A model generated the notes under the pieces. It saw nothing but the letters and a program-made list of their open reading frames with translations, ran no database searches and had not been told where the DNA came from. 43,651 bases of DNA. Source: Acidithiobacillus sp. GTDB taxonomy: Bacteria > Pseudomonadota > Gammaproteobacteria > Acidithiobacillales > Acidithiobacillaceae. The stretch spans positions 1-43,651 of the forward strand of contig NZ_JAGDVS010000084.1 in assembly GCF_023255755.1 (NCBI RefSeq), given 5' to 3'. The position numbers were made by a program, and so were the translations under genes. The stretch's first letter is position 1, and every line of letters starts with the position of its first letter. Of the stretch, positions 36,691 to 43,651 are shown one piece after another.

Positions 36691-37229
36691 TCCCCTTCCT
36701 CCTGCTCAGCAGCCCCGGTCCCGGTGAAACGTGCCTTTCCTGCCCGCTTAACGCGCCGTCGTACCTGAAAAAAATCCCTTAGCAAAATCGCGGATGACGC
36801 CGCCAGTAAACCGCCCTGCGCTATGATACGGTGATTTAATCGATCATCTTCCAGCAGATGGTAAAGACTTTCCACCGCGCCCGCTTTGGGGTCGGTAGCA
36901 CCATATACGAGCCGCCCTACCCGCGCATGCAGCAGTGCCCCCGCACACATCACACAGGGTTCCAGCGTGACATAGAGGGTCGTCCCAGTCAGCCGGTAGT
37001 TTTGCTGGGAGCGTGCCGCCAAACGCAACACGCGCACTTCTGCATGGGCGCTGGGGTCGTGTTCCTGCACCGGCATATTGTGCGCCGCCGCCAGCAGATG
37101 CCCGTCCGCATCCACCAGAACAGCCCCCACTGGCACCTCACCGTGCCCCGCCGCCCGCGCCGCGTAGTCCAGCGCCAGCGTCATCCACGCCACGTCCCGG
37201 GGATCAAAATCCGCTTCTGTCAATGTCAT
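36687..37229 (-). CDS. tadA: tRNA-specific adenosine deaminase
   Basis: TadA deaminates adenosine 34 of tRNA-Arg to inosine, a zinc enzyme of the cytidine/deoxycytidylate deaminase fold. From the ATG at 37227-37229, preceded by GAGGAG, it is 180 aa. An in-frame TTG four codons upstream is less likely. Zinc and catalytic residues are H62 and E64 in HAE and the PCVMC motif with C92 and C95. GATDPKAGAVESLYHLL is typical of TadA rather than other deaminases. It is the first gene of the tadA-yjbQ-unknown-mutS2 minus-strand set and is divergent from pilM. Confidence 0.95.
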   Translation of the reverse strand: MTLTEADFDPRDVAWMTLALDYAARAAGHGEVPVGAVLVDADGHLLAAAHNMPVQEHDPSAHAEVRVLRLAARSQQNYRLTGTTLYVTLEPCVMCAGALLHARVGRLVYGATDPKAGAVESLYHLLEDDRLNHRIIAQGGLLAASSAILLRDFFQVRRRVKRAGKARFTGTGAAEQEEGE

Positions 37230-37321
37230 GGAACTCCTCAATTCACCTCACTAAAAGCCGGATGCTCTCGCAGCGCCACCGGATTCCGGGCGCATTGTAA
37301 CAATTTCCGCTGCTGCCCGCC

Positions 37322-37349
37322 TTGACAGAATCGGGAATGCTACTAATTT
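37322..37349 (+). promoter_or_regulatory. Candidate sigma-70 promoter for the pilM operon
   Basis: A perfect -35, TTGACA (37322-37327), lies 16 bases from TAATTT (37344-37349). It would give a leader of about 95 bases before the pilM GTG. A second AT-rich patch with TAATAT (about 37420) is closer to the gene but lacks a good -35. The divergent gap (37230-37452) also holds a short ATTGTAACAAT palindrome at 37294-37304. Confidence 0.45.
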
Positions 37350-37452
37350 CTCCCTCACTTGCCCAAAGACCTCGTACTTTGCGCAACTGTTGTTGCTTTT
37401 TTGCAAACCGCATTGATGTAATATTTGTCAGACTAAAAAAAAGGGAGTAAAC

Positions 37453-38517
37453 GTGCTGCGCTTACCAAGTCCTCCTTTGCTCGGCCTGGATATTAGTCCG
37501 GACGCGGTAAAACTCGTTGAACTCTCGCAGTCCCGAGGGAAGCTTCGCGTCGAACACGCAGACTCCGAGACGCTTCCGCCAGGCGCCGTCAATGATCGCG
37601 ACATCCAGGACGCTGAAGCGGTCAGGCGTGCGCTGCGCACCATTCTTGAACGATCCCGCATCCGGACCAAGGCCGTGGCGACCGCTTTGCCGGCCAATAC
37701 GGCCATCGTCAAGGTCATATCGCTTCCGGGCGATTTGGATGAAGTGGCTATAGAAGAGCAGATTCGCTTTGAAAGTGGCCAGTACATTCCCTACAGCATT
37801 GATGCCGTCAATTTTGATTTCGCGGTGCTTGGGCCGGACGCCATCAGAAAAGGGTATAACCATATATTGCTGGTGGCGTGCAAAAAAGAAGCCGTCGAAG
37901 ACCGCGCTGCGGTGCTTGAAGAGGCGGGCCTCAAGCCCAGAATTATTGACGTCAAGCCTTTTGCGCTCTGGTTATTGCATGAGCACCTCGCCAGAGTGTC
38001 TCCACAGGAACGCAACATCCCGGGCGGAGCGGTCGTCCTGGTGGAGATGGGTAGCGCCACCACGAATATTTACGTCTTTCAGGAAGGTCATCCGGTTTAC
38101 TCCCGTGAACATAATTTTGGCCTCAGTCGTCTGATTGAAGAAATCCAGCGCCGCTATGGCCTCGACATCAACGACGCACAACGCATGGAGCGCTTCGGCG
38201 GATTACCGCCGGAATATGGGCGTGATGTGCTCAGCCCCTTTGCCCGGAGCATGGCACAGGAACTGTTTCGCTCCCTGGATTTCTTTCAGGCCAGCATGCC
38301 GGACATTCCGGCGGGATCGGTGCATCTCTTTGGTGTCGGAGCCCGGATTCCGCAACTTGCCGAACAATTGCGCCAGCTCGTGAACTTTCCGGTTTACGTG
38401 CCTGATCCTTTTGTGGGCATGGAAATGGCTCCTCAGATCAGTCGTCGCTTTATGGATGCAGACCGATCGTCTCTGGCTGTTGCCTGCGGGCTGGCGTTAA
38501 GGAGGATTCCGGCATGA
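37453..38517 (+). CDS. pilM: Type IV pilus assembly ATPase-like protein PilM
   Basis: PilM is an actin/FtsA-like cytoplasmic protein that binds the N-terminus of PilN at the inner membrane. The 354-aa protein starts with GTG, preceded by AGGGAG at good spacing. LLGLDISPDAVKLVEL near 9-24 is the first nucleotide-binding block, VVLVEMGSATTNI the second, and GVGARIPQL in the C-terminal half the third. It is the first gene of the pilMNOPQ operon, and its stop overlaps the pilN ATG. Confidence 0.97.
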   Translation: MLRLPSPPLLGLDISPDAVKLVELSQSRGKLRVEHADSETLPPGAVNDRDIQDAEAVRRALRTILERSRIRTKAVATALPANTAIVKVISLPGDLDEVAIEEQIRFESGQYIPYSIDAVNFDFAVLGPDAIRKGYNHILLVACKKEAVEDRAAVLEEAGLKPRIIDVKPFALWLLHEHLARVSPQERNIPGGAVVLVEMGSATTNIYVFQEGHPVYSREHNFGLSRLIEEIQRRYGLDINDAQRMERFGGLPPEYGRDVLSPFARSMAQELFRSLDFFQASMPDIPAGSVHLFGVGARIPQLAEQLRQLVNFPVYVPDPFVGMEMAPQISRRFMDADRSSLAVACGLALRRIPA

Positions 38518-39107
38518 TCCGTATCAACCTACTGCCCTATCGGGAGGCCCAGCGCACCCGGCGCAGCCAGCTTTTGGCGCTAGCTCTCGTCGGCATCCTG
38601 TTGCTGGCCGCCCTGTTCTACTACGGTATTTACAGCATTTTCAGTGCGCGCGTCTCTGCTGAGCAGAAAAAAGTGCAATATCTGCAGAACGTCACCACCC
38701 AACTGGACAAAAAAATCGCGTCCATTGCCGACCTGCGTAAGAAACGTGATCAACTGCTCGCCCGTGAAGGCATCATCACCGACCTGCAAGACCAGCGGGA
38801 TATGGTAGTGCGTCTCTTCAACACCCTGGCCAGCGTTACGCCCAACGGCGTGTTCCTGACCCACCTCAAACAGGTGGGCAACGCTATTACCGTCGACGGC
38901 TATTCCCAGGCGAATGATCAGGTCGCGGCATTTATGCGCAACATTGAAGCCTCAAAGATTTTTGAGAAGCCAGAACTGAATATCATCAGTAAATCCAGGC
39001 TAGGTAATGAAGAGGTGGGGCAATTCACGCTGCAGATGAGCATCCGTACGCCAACTGCCGCGAATAAAAGTGGCGCATCCGCGCAGAATAAGGATACACA
39101 GCCATGA
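38514..39107 (+). CDS. pilN: Type IV pilus assembly protein PilN
   Basis: PilN is a bitopic inner-membrane protein of the pilus alignment complex. Its first residues, MIRINLLPYREAQR, are the hallmark INLLP motif that docks in PilM. One membrane helix follows (about 20-42), then a coiled coil (about 45-100) and a periplasmic ferredoxin-like domain with the typical pattern around GVFLTHLKQVGNAITVDGYSQAND. The 197-aa length is usual. It overlaps pilM and pilO by 4 bases each. Confidence 0.97.
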   Translation: MIRINLLPYREAQRTRRSQLLALALVGILLLAALFYYGIYSIFSARVSAEQKKVQYLQNVTTQLDKKIASIADLRKKRDQLLAREGIITDLQDQRDMVVRLFNTLASVTPNGVFLTHLKQVGNAITVDGYSQANDQVAAFMRNIEASKIFEKPELNIISKSRLGNEEVGQFTLQMSIRTPTAANKSGASAQNKDTQP

Positions 39108-39757
39108 CCTTTGATGAATTCCGCAACCTGCAAATCGATGACGTCATCCGTTGGCCGGTCAAAACCAAGCTCATCGTCGTCGCCATCATCGTCCTGGTTC
39201 TCGGTATCCTGGCTTGGTTTGAGTTCATTTCACCAGAAAATAACCTGTACAATCAACTAAAAACCCAGGAAGGTAGCCTGAAGATCCAGGTGCGGCAAAA
39301 GCAAATGCTGGCCGCCTCCCTGCCCGCCTACCAGGCTCAGATCAGGGAGATGAATCGGCGTTTCCAGGACTTTCTGCAGCAGTTGCCCAATCGCACCCAG
39401 ATCCCTTCTTTGCTGGATGATGTGACTCTGGCAGGACGCAGCCGCGGGCTGGACTTTGAACTCTTCCAGCCTACCGGCGAGGTCAACAAAAACTTCTACG
39501 CGAAGATACCGGTCAAGCTTAAAGTGGTTGGTACCTACAGTGATATCGGGCGCTTCGCCGCTGCGGTCGCCGCCATGCCCCGCATTGTCACCATCAACAA
39601 TATCGACATTGCCCGGATGCCTGATGCGGGTGCAACCAATATCGCCAAGGCACAGGCCGCCCAGAAACTGGTGATGCAATGCACGGCAACTACTTATCAC
39701 TATCTGGACGGCAGTGACAGTGCCGATGCTCAAAACAAGGACGGGGGCAAGCCATGA
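39104..39757 (+). CDS. pilO: Type IV pilus assembly protein PilO
   Basis: PilO pairs with PilN in the periplasm. The 217-aa protein has a short cytoplasmic start, one membrane helix (about 22-44), a coiled coil (about 50-95) and a C-terminal domain with VKLKVVGTYSDIGRFAAAVAAMPRIVTINNI, which is the typical PilO core. The last residues are polar and variable. It overlaps pilN and pilP by 4 bases each. Confidence 0.96.
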   Translation: MTFDEFRNLQIDDVIRWPVKTKLIVVAIIVLVLGILAWFEFISPENNLYNQLKTQEGSLKIQVRQKQMLAASLPAYQAQIREMNRRFQDFLQQLPNRTQIPSLLDDVTLAGRSRGLDFELFQPTGEVNKNFYAKIPVKLKVVGTYSDIGRFAAAVAAMPRIVTINNIDIARMPDAGATNIAKAQAAQKLVMQCTATTYHYLDGSDSADAQNKDGGKP

Positions 39758-40302
39758 AACGCTCTCTCAGTATCATGATGATGCTTACCGGCATGGCGCT
39801 GCTGGGCGGTTGCTCGGACGCTGACAACCTCAGCCATCTTCAGGCTTTTGTCGCCGATGGCCCGAAAAGCAACACGCACATTACACCACTGCCCAAGCCC
39901 CCCGCCTACGCGCCAAAAGCTTATGAGAATCCGCTCAACCGTGACCCCTTCACGAGCTTCTCAGAGCTGCTGTTGCGCAAGGAAGCTGCTGCCGCCAGTA
40001 GCGGACCACGTCCCGCCAGTCATGGACCCGTCCAGCCGCTGGAAAAATACGCCCTTTCCAGCCTGAGCGTAACCGGCCTTGTCCGGGATAACCAGGGCAA
40101 GCTCTGGGCCGTAGTCCTTGCGCCGGATAAAAAAATCTATCGCGCGACGATCGGCAGCTACATTGGCACCCATAATGGTCGCATCGTGCGCATTGATGAC
40201 GGCATGACGAAGCGGTCGGTCACCGTCGAACAATACATGCCCAACGCCTTCGGCGGATTTCAGAAAGAACAGACTGTTTTGCAGATGCAAAACGGCAACT
40301 GA
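39754..40302 (+). CDS. pilP: Type IV pilus assembly lipoprotein PilP
   Basis: PilP is an inner-membrane lipoprotein that links PilNO to the PilQ secretin. The 182-aa precursor has a lipobox LLGGC with the lipidated cysteine at residue 20. A disordered, proline-rich linker is followed by the PilP beta domain with the YALSSLSVTGLV and KLWAVVLAPDKKIYRATIGSYIG stretch, typical of the family. NRDPF near 64-68 is also typical. It is 2 bases from the first pilQ ATG. Confidence 0.95.
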   Translation: MKRSLSIMMMLTGMALLGGCSDADNLSHLQAFVADGPKSNTHITPLPKPPAYAPKAYENPLNRDPFTSFSELLLRKEAAAASSGPRPASHGPVQPLEKYALSSLSVTGLVRDNQGKLWAVVLAPDKKIYRATIGSYIGTHNGRIVRIDDGMTKRSVTVEQYMPNAFGGFQKEQTVLQMQNGN

Positions 40303-40304
40303 AC

Positions 40305-42707
40305 ATGACTTGCCTAACCCCAAAGAATACAGAGGATAGCGAAAAGATGAGCACAGCATCCAATACCGTCCGCCACATCCGCAGTGTCACTGCAAGCCGG
40401 CAGTCCCGCCCTCCGGTACTGAGGCCAGCAACCATTGCCATCATCGCGGCAACGCTCTGCCTGAGCTCCGGCACCGCCTGGGCCGAGAGTCTGATCAGCA
40501 GCGTTACGCCAGTAGCGGATCAGCATGGTACGGTGTTCCTGATCCGCAGTGACAGCCGCCCTGCCTACGACGTGAACACCCTGAATGGCGGTTATCGGGT
40601 GCGCATCGACTTCAGTGACGCCCACTTCCTGGCCTCCGTGGGTACCGTCGCCGGCAGCGGCGCCGTGCAGAATGTGCTCACCGAAAATGTTGGTCATCAC
40701 GCCCGCCTTGATCTGCTGCTGAAGTCACCGCAGGCGATCATGATGGAGCCGGCGCCCGGCGGTTATCGGCTTGCCCTGGTAGCCGATCAAAGTAAAGCCG
40801 CAACGGCACCAGCGTTGGCCATGGCGAGCATACCGACCAGCAGCACGACAGAGGTCCCCGTAACCTCTGCGCCGCCCGTGCCCGCCCCAGCCATCACTTC
40901 CGGCACACAAATCAACGATCTGAGTTTTACGCGTGGTAAGGACGGTGGTGGGGTTCTGAATCTTTCCATCTCCGGCCCGCAACCGCAGATGAACGTCACT
41001 CGTGAGAATGGCGCCCTCATCGTCGAGCTCAAAGACACGGGCATTCCGTCCAGCTATACTCACCGCTTCGGGGTCAGCCAGTTCGGCACCCCGGTTCAGT
41101 ATGTGGACGGTTACCCGCTGGGGCGCAACACCCGGCTGGTGTTTGCCATTCACGGTCCTTACGAGTACTCGGCCTACCAACTGGGGCAACACACGTTGAT
41201 TGATGTACATCCCAAAACCACTGAGGCAGACAGCAATCCCGACGCCGGTGCGCGCCTGAGTATGGACTTCCAGAACATCAGCGTGCGCGATGCCCTGCAG
41301 GTCATTGCCGACTTTACCCATCAGAATATAGTCGTCTCTAACAATGTGACCGGCAGTCTTTCCATCCGCCTCAAGAACGAGCCGTGGGAACAAGCCCTGC
41401 AAGTGATTCTGGAGTCTCAGGGTCTGGCGGTAAAACATATCGGCAACATTCTCTGGGTGGCTCCGGCCAACCAGATTACCAGTCAGGAAGAGGCGCAACT
41501 GAAGGCCGCTGCCAGTAAGCGCAAGCTCGAACCGCTGGAGACGGAACTGATCCAGATCAAATATGCAAAAGCCTCGCAGATTGCCTCGCTGCTGCAGGGT
41601 TTCGATCAAAACCAGCAACCCGGAGTTGCAGGGGCCGACAATGGCATGAGCATGAATCCCGCACAGAATGCCGCTCTGGCCAGTGCATTGGGCATTCCGA
41701 GCTCCAGCCTTATTGGCAACTCGTTGCTCGGTCCACGCGGCTCGGTAGCGGTAGTAACCCGCACCAACAGCTTGCTGGTCCGTGACACCCCGCAGGATAT
41801 TACCAACATCAAAAACCTGATCACTAAAATCGATCGTCCGGTCCCGCAGGTACTGATTGAAGCGCGCATTGTGCAGATCACTACCAATGCCGCACAGTCC
41901 CTCGGTGTACAGTGGGGCGGAACCTATACCGGCGGCGGCGGCGGTGGCGTCGTCAACCTGTCGGGTACTGGTGGTACGGGGGTTACATCGACACAGGGTG
42001 GCTCCTACCCGATGTCTGGAACTTCCACCACCAGCGGAACCGGCTTCACCACCCCGGCACTGGTAAACCTGACGCCCTCCACCGCAGGCAGCGCCCTCGC
42101 GGGCACCAATCCAGCATCGCTGGGCTTTGCTCTGGGCACCGCCGCTGGCAATCGCATCCTGAATCTGCAATTACAGGCACTGCAAGCGAACAACCGCGCC
42201 AAGATTATCTCCAGCCCCAAAGTCCTCACCCAGGACAACGAAAAGGCGGTCATCGAACAGGGTCAGGAAATCCCCTATCAGCAATCCACCAGCAGCGGTG
42301 CAACGTCAGTATCCTTCAAGAAAGCGGTGCTCAGCCTGGACGTCACGCCGCACATCTCGCCCAACGGCAAGATTACCCTGGATGTGGATGCGCGTAATGA
42401 CCAGCCCAACTACGCTCAGGCCCTGCCTTCCGGCATTCCCATTGATACCCAGCAGGTCAAAACCAAGCTGCTGGTTAATAATGGGCAGACGGTGGTCATC
42501 GGCGGCATTTACACCGACTCGACCACCCAGAACGAAACCGGTGTTCCATTGCTCAGGGATATTCCCCTACTGGGCTGGCTCTTCAAGAGCCATATCAACA
42601 ATGTGGCGAAAACGGAATTGCTGGTTTTTCTGACCCCCAAGGTGATTGGCGGCGATGCCCCAGATGGCCTGGGGGGGTCACCTGGTAGCGCTAATCTCGG
42701 GCAATGA
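40305..42707 (+). CDS. pilQ: Type IV pilus secretin PilQ
   Basis: PilQ forms the outer-membrane gate for the pilus. The 800-aa precursor has a delayed signal peptide (hydrophobic about 43-58, cleavage likely after AWA near 61). Starting at the second ATG (40347) would give a more compact signal and a possible AGAGGA site. AMIN domains cover about 62-150 and 205-310, with a proline/alanine-rich linker between them. The STN domain is about 318-390 (MDFQNISVRDALQVIADFTHQNIV), secretin N0/N1 repeats follow, and the secretin ring ends in VVIGGIYTDSTTQNETGVPLLRDIPLLGWLFK. A Gly/Ser/Thr-rich stretch (about 542-600) lies before the ring, with a GGC triplet run at 41931-41942. It overlaps aroK by 4 bases. 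Confidence 0.97.
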   Translation: MTCLTPKNTEDSEKMSTASNTVRHIRSVTASRQSRPPVLRPATIAIIAATLCLSSGTAWAESLISSVTPVADQHGTVFLIRSDSRPAYDVNTLNGGYRVRIDFSDAHFLASVGTVAGSGAVQNVLTENVGHHARLDLLLKSPQAIMMEPAPGGYRLALVADQSKAATAPALAMASIPTSSTTEVPVTSAPPVPAPAITSGTQINDLSFTRGKDGGGVLNLSISGPQPQMNVTRENGALIVELKDTGIPSSYTHRFGVSQFGTPVQYVDGYPLGRNTRLVFAIHGPYEYSAYQLGQHTLIDVHPKTTEADSNPDAGARLSMDFQNISVRDALQVIADFTHQNIVVSNNVTGSLSIRLKNEPWEQALQVILESQGLAVKHIGNILWVAPANQITSQEEAQLKAAASKRKLEPLETELIQIKYAKASQIASLLQGFDQNQQPGVAGADNGMSMNPAQNAALASALGIPSSSLIGNSLLGPRGSVAVVTRTNSLLVRDTPQDITNIKNLITKIDRPVPQVLIEARIVQITTNAAQSLGVQWGGTYTGGGGGGVVNLSGTGGTGVTSTQGGSYPMSGTSTTSGTGFTTPALVNLTPSTAGSALAGTNPASLGFALGTAAGNRILNLQLQALQANNRAKIISSPKVLTQDNEKAVIEQGQEIPYQQSTSSGATSVSFKKAVLSLDVTPHISPNGKITLDVDARNDQPNYAQALPSGIPIDTQQVKTKLLVNNGQTVVIGGIYTDSTTQNETGVPLLRDIPLLGWLFKSHINNVAKTELLVFLTPKVIGGDAPDGLGGSPGSANLGQ

Positions 42708-43243
42708 CCAGAAGTATTATCCTCATCGGTCCCATGGGATCGGGTAAATCGACCATAGGGCGGCTTCTGGCCGCCCGTTTGCGCCTTCCTTATGTGGATA
42801 GCGACGCACTCATTGTCAGCCATACCGGTGTAGGTATACCCACTATTTTCGAGATTGAGGGGGAATCGGGTTTCCGCGAGCGGGAGCGCAAAATCATCGC
42901 CGATCTCTCCACCCGGAGTGAGCCGATCGTACTGGCCACCGGCGGCGGCGCCATACTCGACCCGGCTAATCGCCATCATTTGCGACGCATGGGCAGGGTC
43001 ATCTATCTGGATGTTAGTGTCGACGAGCAGCTCAAACGTATCCGCCATGACCGCAACCGTCCCCTGCTGCAAAATACCGACCTCAATACACGGCTACAGA
43101 CCCTTGCCGGGCAGCGTAATGCGCTTTATCAGGAGACCGCGCACTGGCGGGTACTGGGAGATGGTCTGCGCTCGGATCAGGTCTTGCGCCGGATACTGCG
43201 ACATCTCCAACAGCGGGCGGGGCAAATCCCTACACGGGGATAG
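42704..43243 (+). CDS. aroK: Shikimate kinase
   Basis: AroK phosphorylates shikimate in aromatic amino acid synthesis. The 179-aa protein has Walker A GPMGSGKS at 9-16, the shikimate-binding DSD near 34-36, the FRERE block, GGG near 81-83 (ATGGGA) and the lid arginine in DRNRPLLQ. It follows pilQ with a 4-base overlap, the well-conserved pilQ-aroK-aroB order. Confidence 0.97.
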   Translation: MTRSIILIGPMGSGKSTIGRLLAARLRLPYVDSDALIVSHTGVGIPTIFEIEGESGFRERERKIIADLSTRSEPIVLATGGGAILDPANRHHLRRMGRVIYLDVSVDEQLKRIRHDRNRPLLQNTDLNTRLQTLAGQRNALYQETAHWRVLGDGLRSDQVLRRILRHLQQRAGQIPTRG

Positions 43244-43347
43244 CCGGTCAAACAAGCTCAGAACGGCCGCAATGACGGCGGTGCACTTGCCTCAACGTAA
43301 AAGAACCACAACAATGGGGTATAAATCGGTCTATAAGAGTAAACATT

Positions 43348-43651
43348 ATGCATAGTCTTCGCGTCGATCTGGGTCCGCGCAGTTACCCCATCCACATAAG
43401 CACCGGCATCCTCTCCGATCCGACTCTTTTCGCTCCCGCCCTGAGCAAAGGTCCGGTCGCGATTATCACGGACAGCAATGTCGCTCCACTCTATCTGGAG
43501 ACGCTGCAAAAAACCCTGCAGAAACTCGAAAAAGACTTGCTGGTCATCATCCTGCCGGCCGGCGAGGAGAGCAAATCTCTCGCGAATATCCAAGAAATCA
43601 CCGGGCGCCTGCTGAGCGCAGGTTACGGCCGTGGCTGCACCCTCTGCGCCC
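43348..43651 (+). CDS. aroB: 3-dehydroquinate synthase, N-terminal part (runs off the window)
   Basis: AroB cyclises DAHP to 3-dehydroquinate, the second step of the shikimate pathway, using NAD+ and a metal. The ATG at 43348-43350 starts a protein with LRVDLGPRSYPIHIS, then ITDSNVAPLYLE and ILPAGEESKSL, both conserved in AroB. About 101 codons are present and the 3' end is missing. The 104-base gap after aroK has TATAAA at 43320-43325 and TATAAG at 43332-43337, without clear -35 partners. Confidence 0.93.
   Translation, partial: MHSLRVDLGPRSYPIHISTGILSDPTLFAPALSKGPVAIITDSNVAPLYLETLQKTLQKLEKDLLVIILPAGEESKSLANIQEITGRLLSAGYGRGCTLCA

Noticed and set aside
37398-37412. Sigma-54-like promoter before pilM
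   Set aside because: The TTGC element near the T-tract lacks the GG of the -24 box at the right distance, so the pattern does not meet the consensus.
40725-42170. 481-codon minus-strand open frame opposite pilQ
   Set aside because: It mirrors the pilQ coding pattern and gives no recognisable protein; pilQ is certain on the other strand.

Overview
The window looks like a chromosomal segment of an acidophilic gammaproteobacterium-like organism, most probably Acidithiobacillus (A. ferrooxidans type). The strongest hint is gnnA and gnnB, the UDP-GlcNAc 3-oxidase and 3-aminotransferase genes described from A. ferrooxidans, sitting between lpxA and lpxB. The rest is moderately GC-rich, densely packed housekeeping DNA. 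I see no insertion sequence, prophage, tRNA, rRNA or CRISPR, and no gene-free stretch longer than about 250 bases. Species assignment is inference from gene content and was not checked by a search.

Bases 1-15,623 (minus strand, read right to left) hold one long run: rpsB, tsf, pyrH, frr, uppS, cdsA, dxr, rseP, bamA, skp/ompH, lpxD, fabZ, lpxA, gnnA, gnnB, lpxB and the start of rnhB. Many neighbours overlap by ATGA or GTGA. The run joins translation, isoprenoid and CDP-diacylglycerol synthesis, outer-membrane protein assembly and lipid A synthesis. With GnnA and GnnB, the lipid A should be built on a 2,3-diamino sugar, giving amide-linked rather than acid-labile ester-linked primary acyl chains.

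Bases 15,833-27,189 (minus strand) hold a DEAD-box RNA helicase, then a complete phosphate regulon: phoB, phoR, pstS, pstC, pstA, pstB, phoU and ppx, followed by a GT4 glycosyltransferase and a DedA-family membrane protein. A Pho box lies on the stop codon of phoR and leads into a -10 element for pstS.

Bases 27,432-34,103 hold a divergent pyruvate-kinase-like gene (plus strand), convergent with pssA, and a minus-strand cluster ilvB-ilvN-ilvC-psd-pssA for branched-chain amino acids and phosphatidylethanolamine. A good intrinsic terminator lies between ilvC and psd.

Bases 34,233-37,229 (minus strand) hold tadA, a yjbQ-family gene, an unidentified 141-aa gene and a short MutS2 without its Smr domain.

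Bases 37,453-43,651 (plus strand) hold the type IV pilus assembly operon pilM-pilN-pilO-pilP-pilQ, followed by aroK and the 5' part of aroB, a widely conserved arrangement.

The genes are mostly well-known families. The items most worth a second look are the gnnAB insertion together with a divergent LpxB, the Pho box inside the phoR stop codon, the possible phosphate-starvation glycolipid genes after ppx, the unusual pyruvate-kinase-like protein, the Smr-less MutS2 and the 141-aa unknown.
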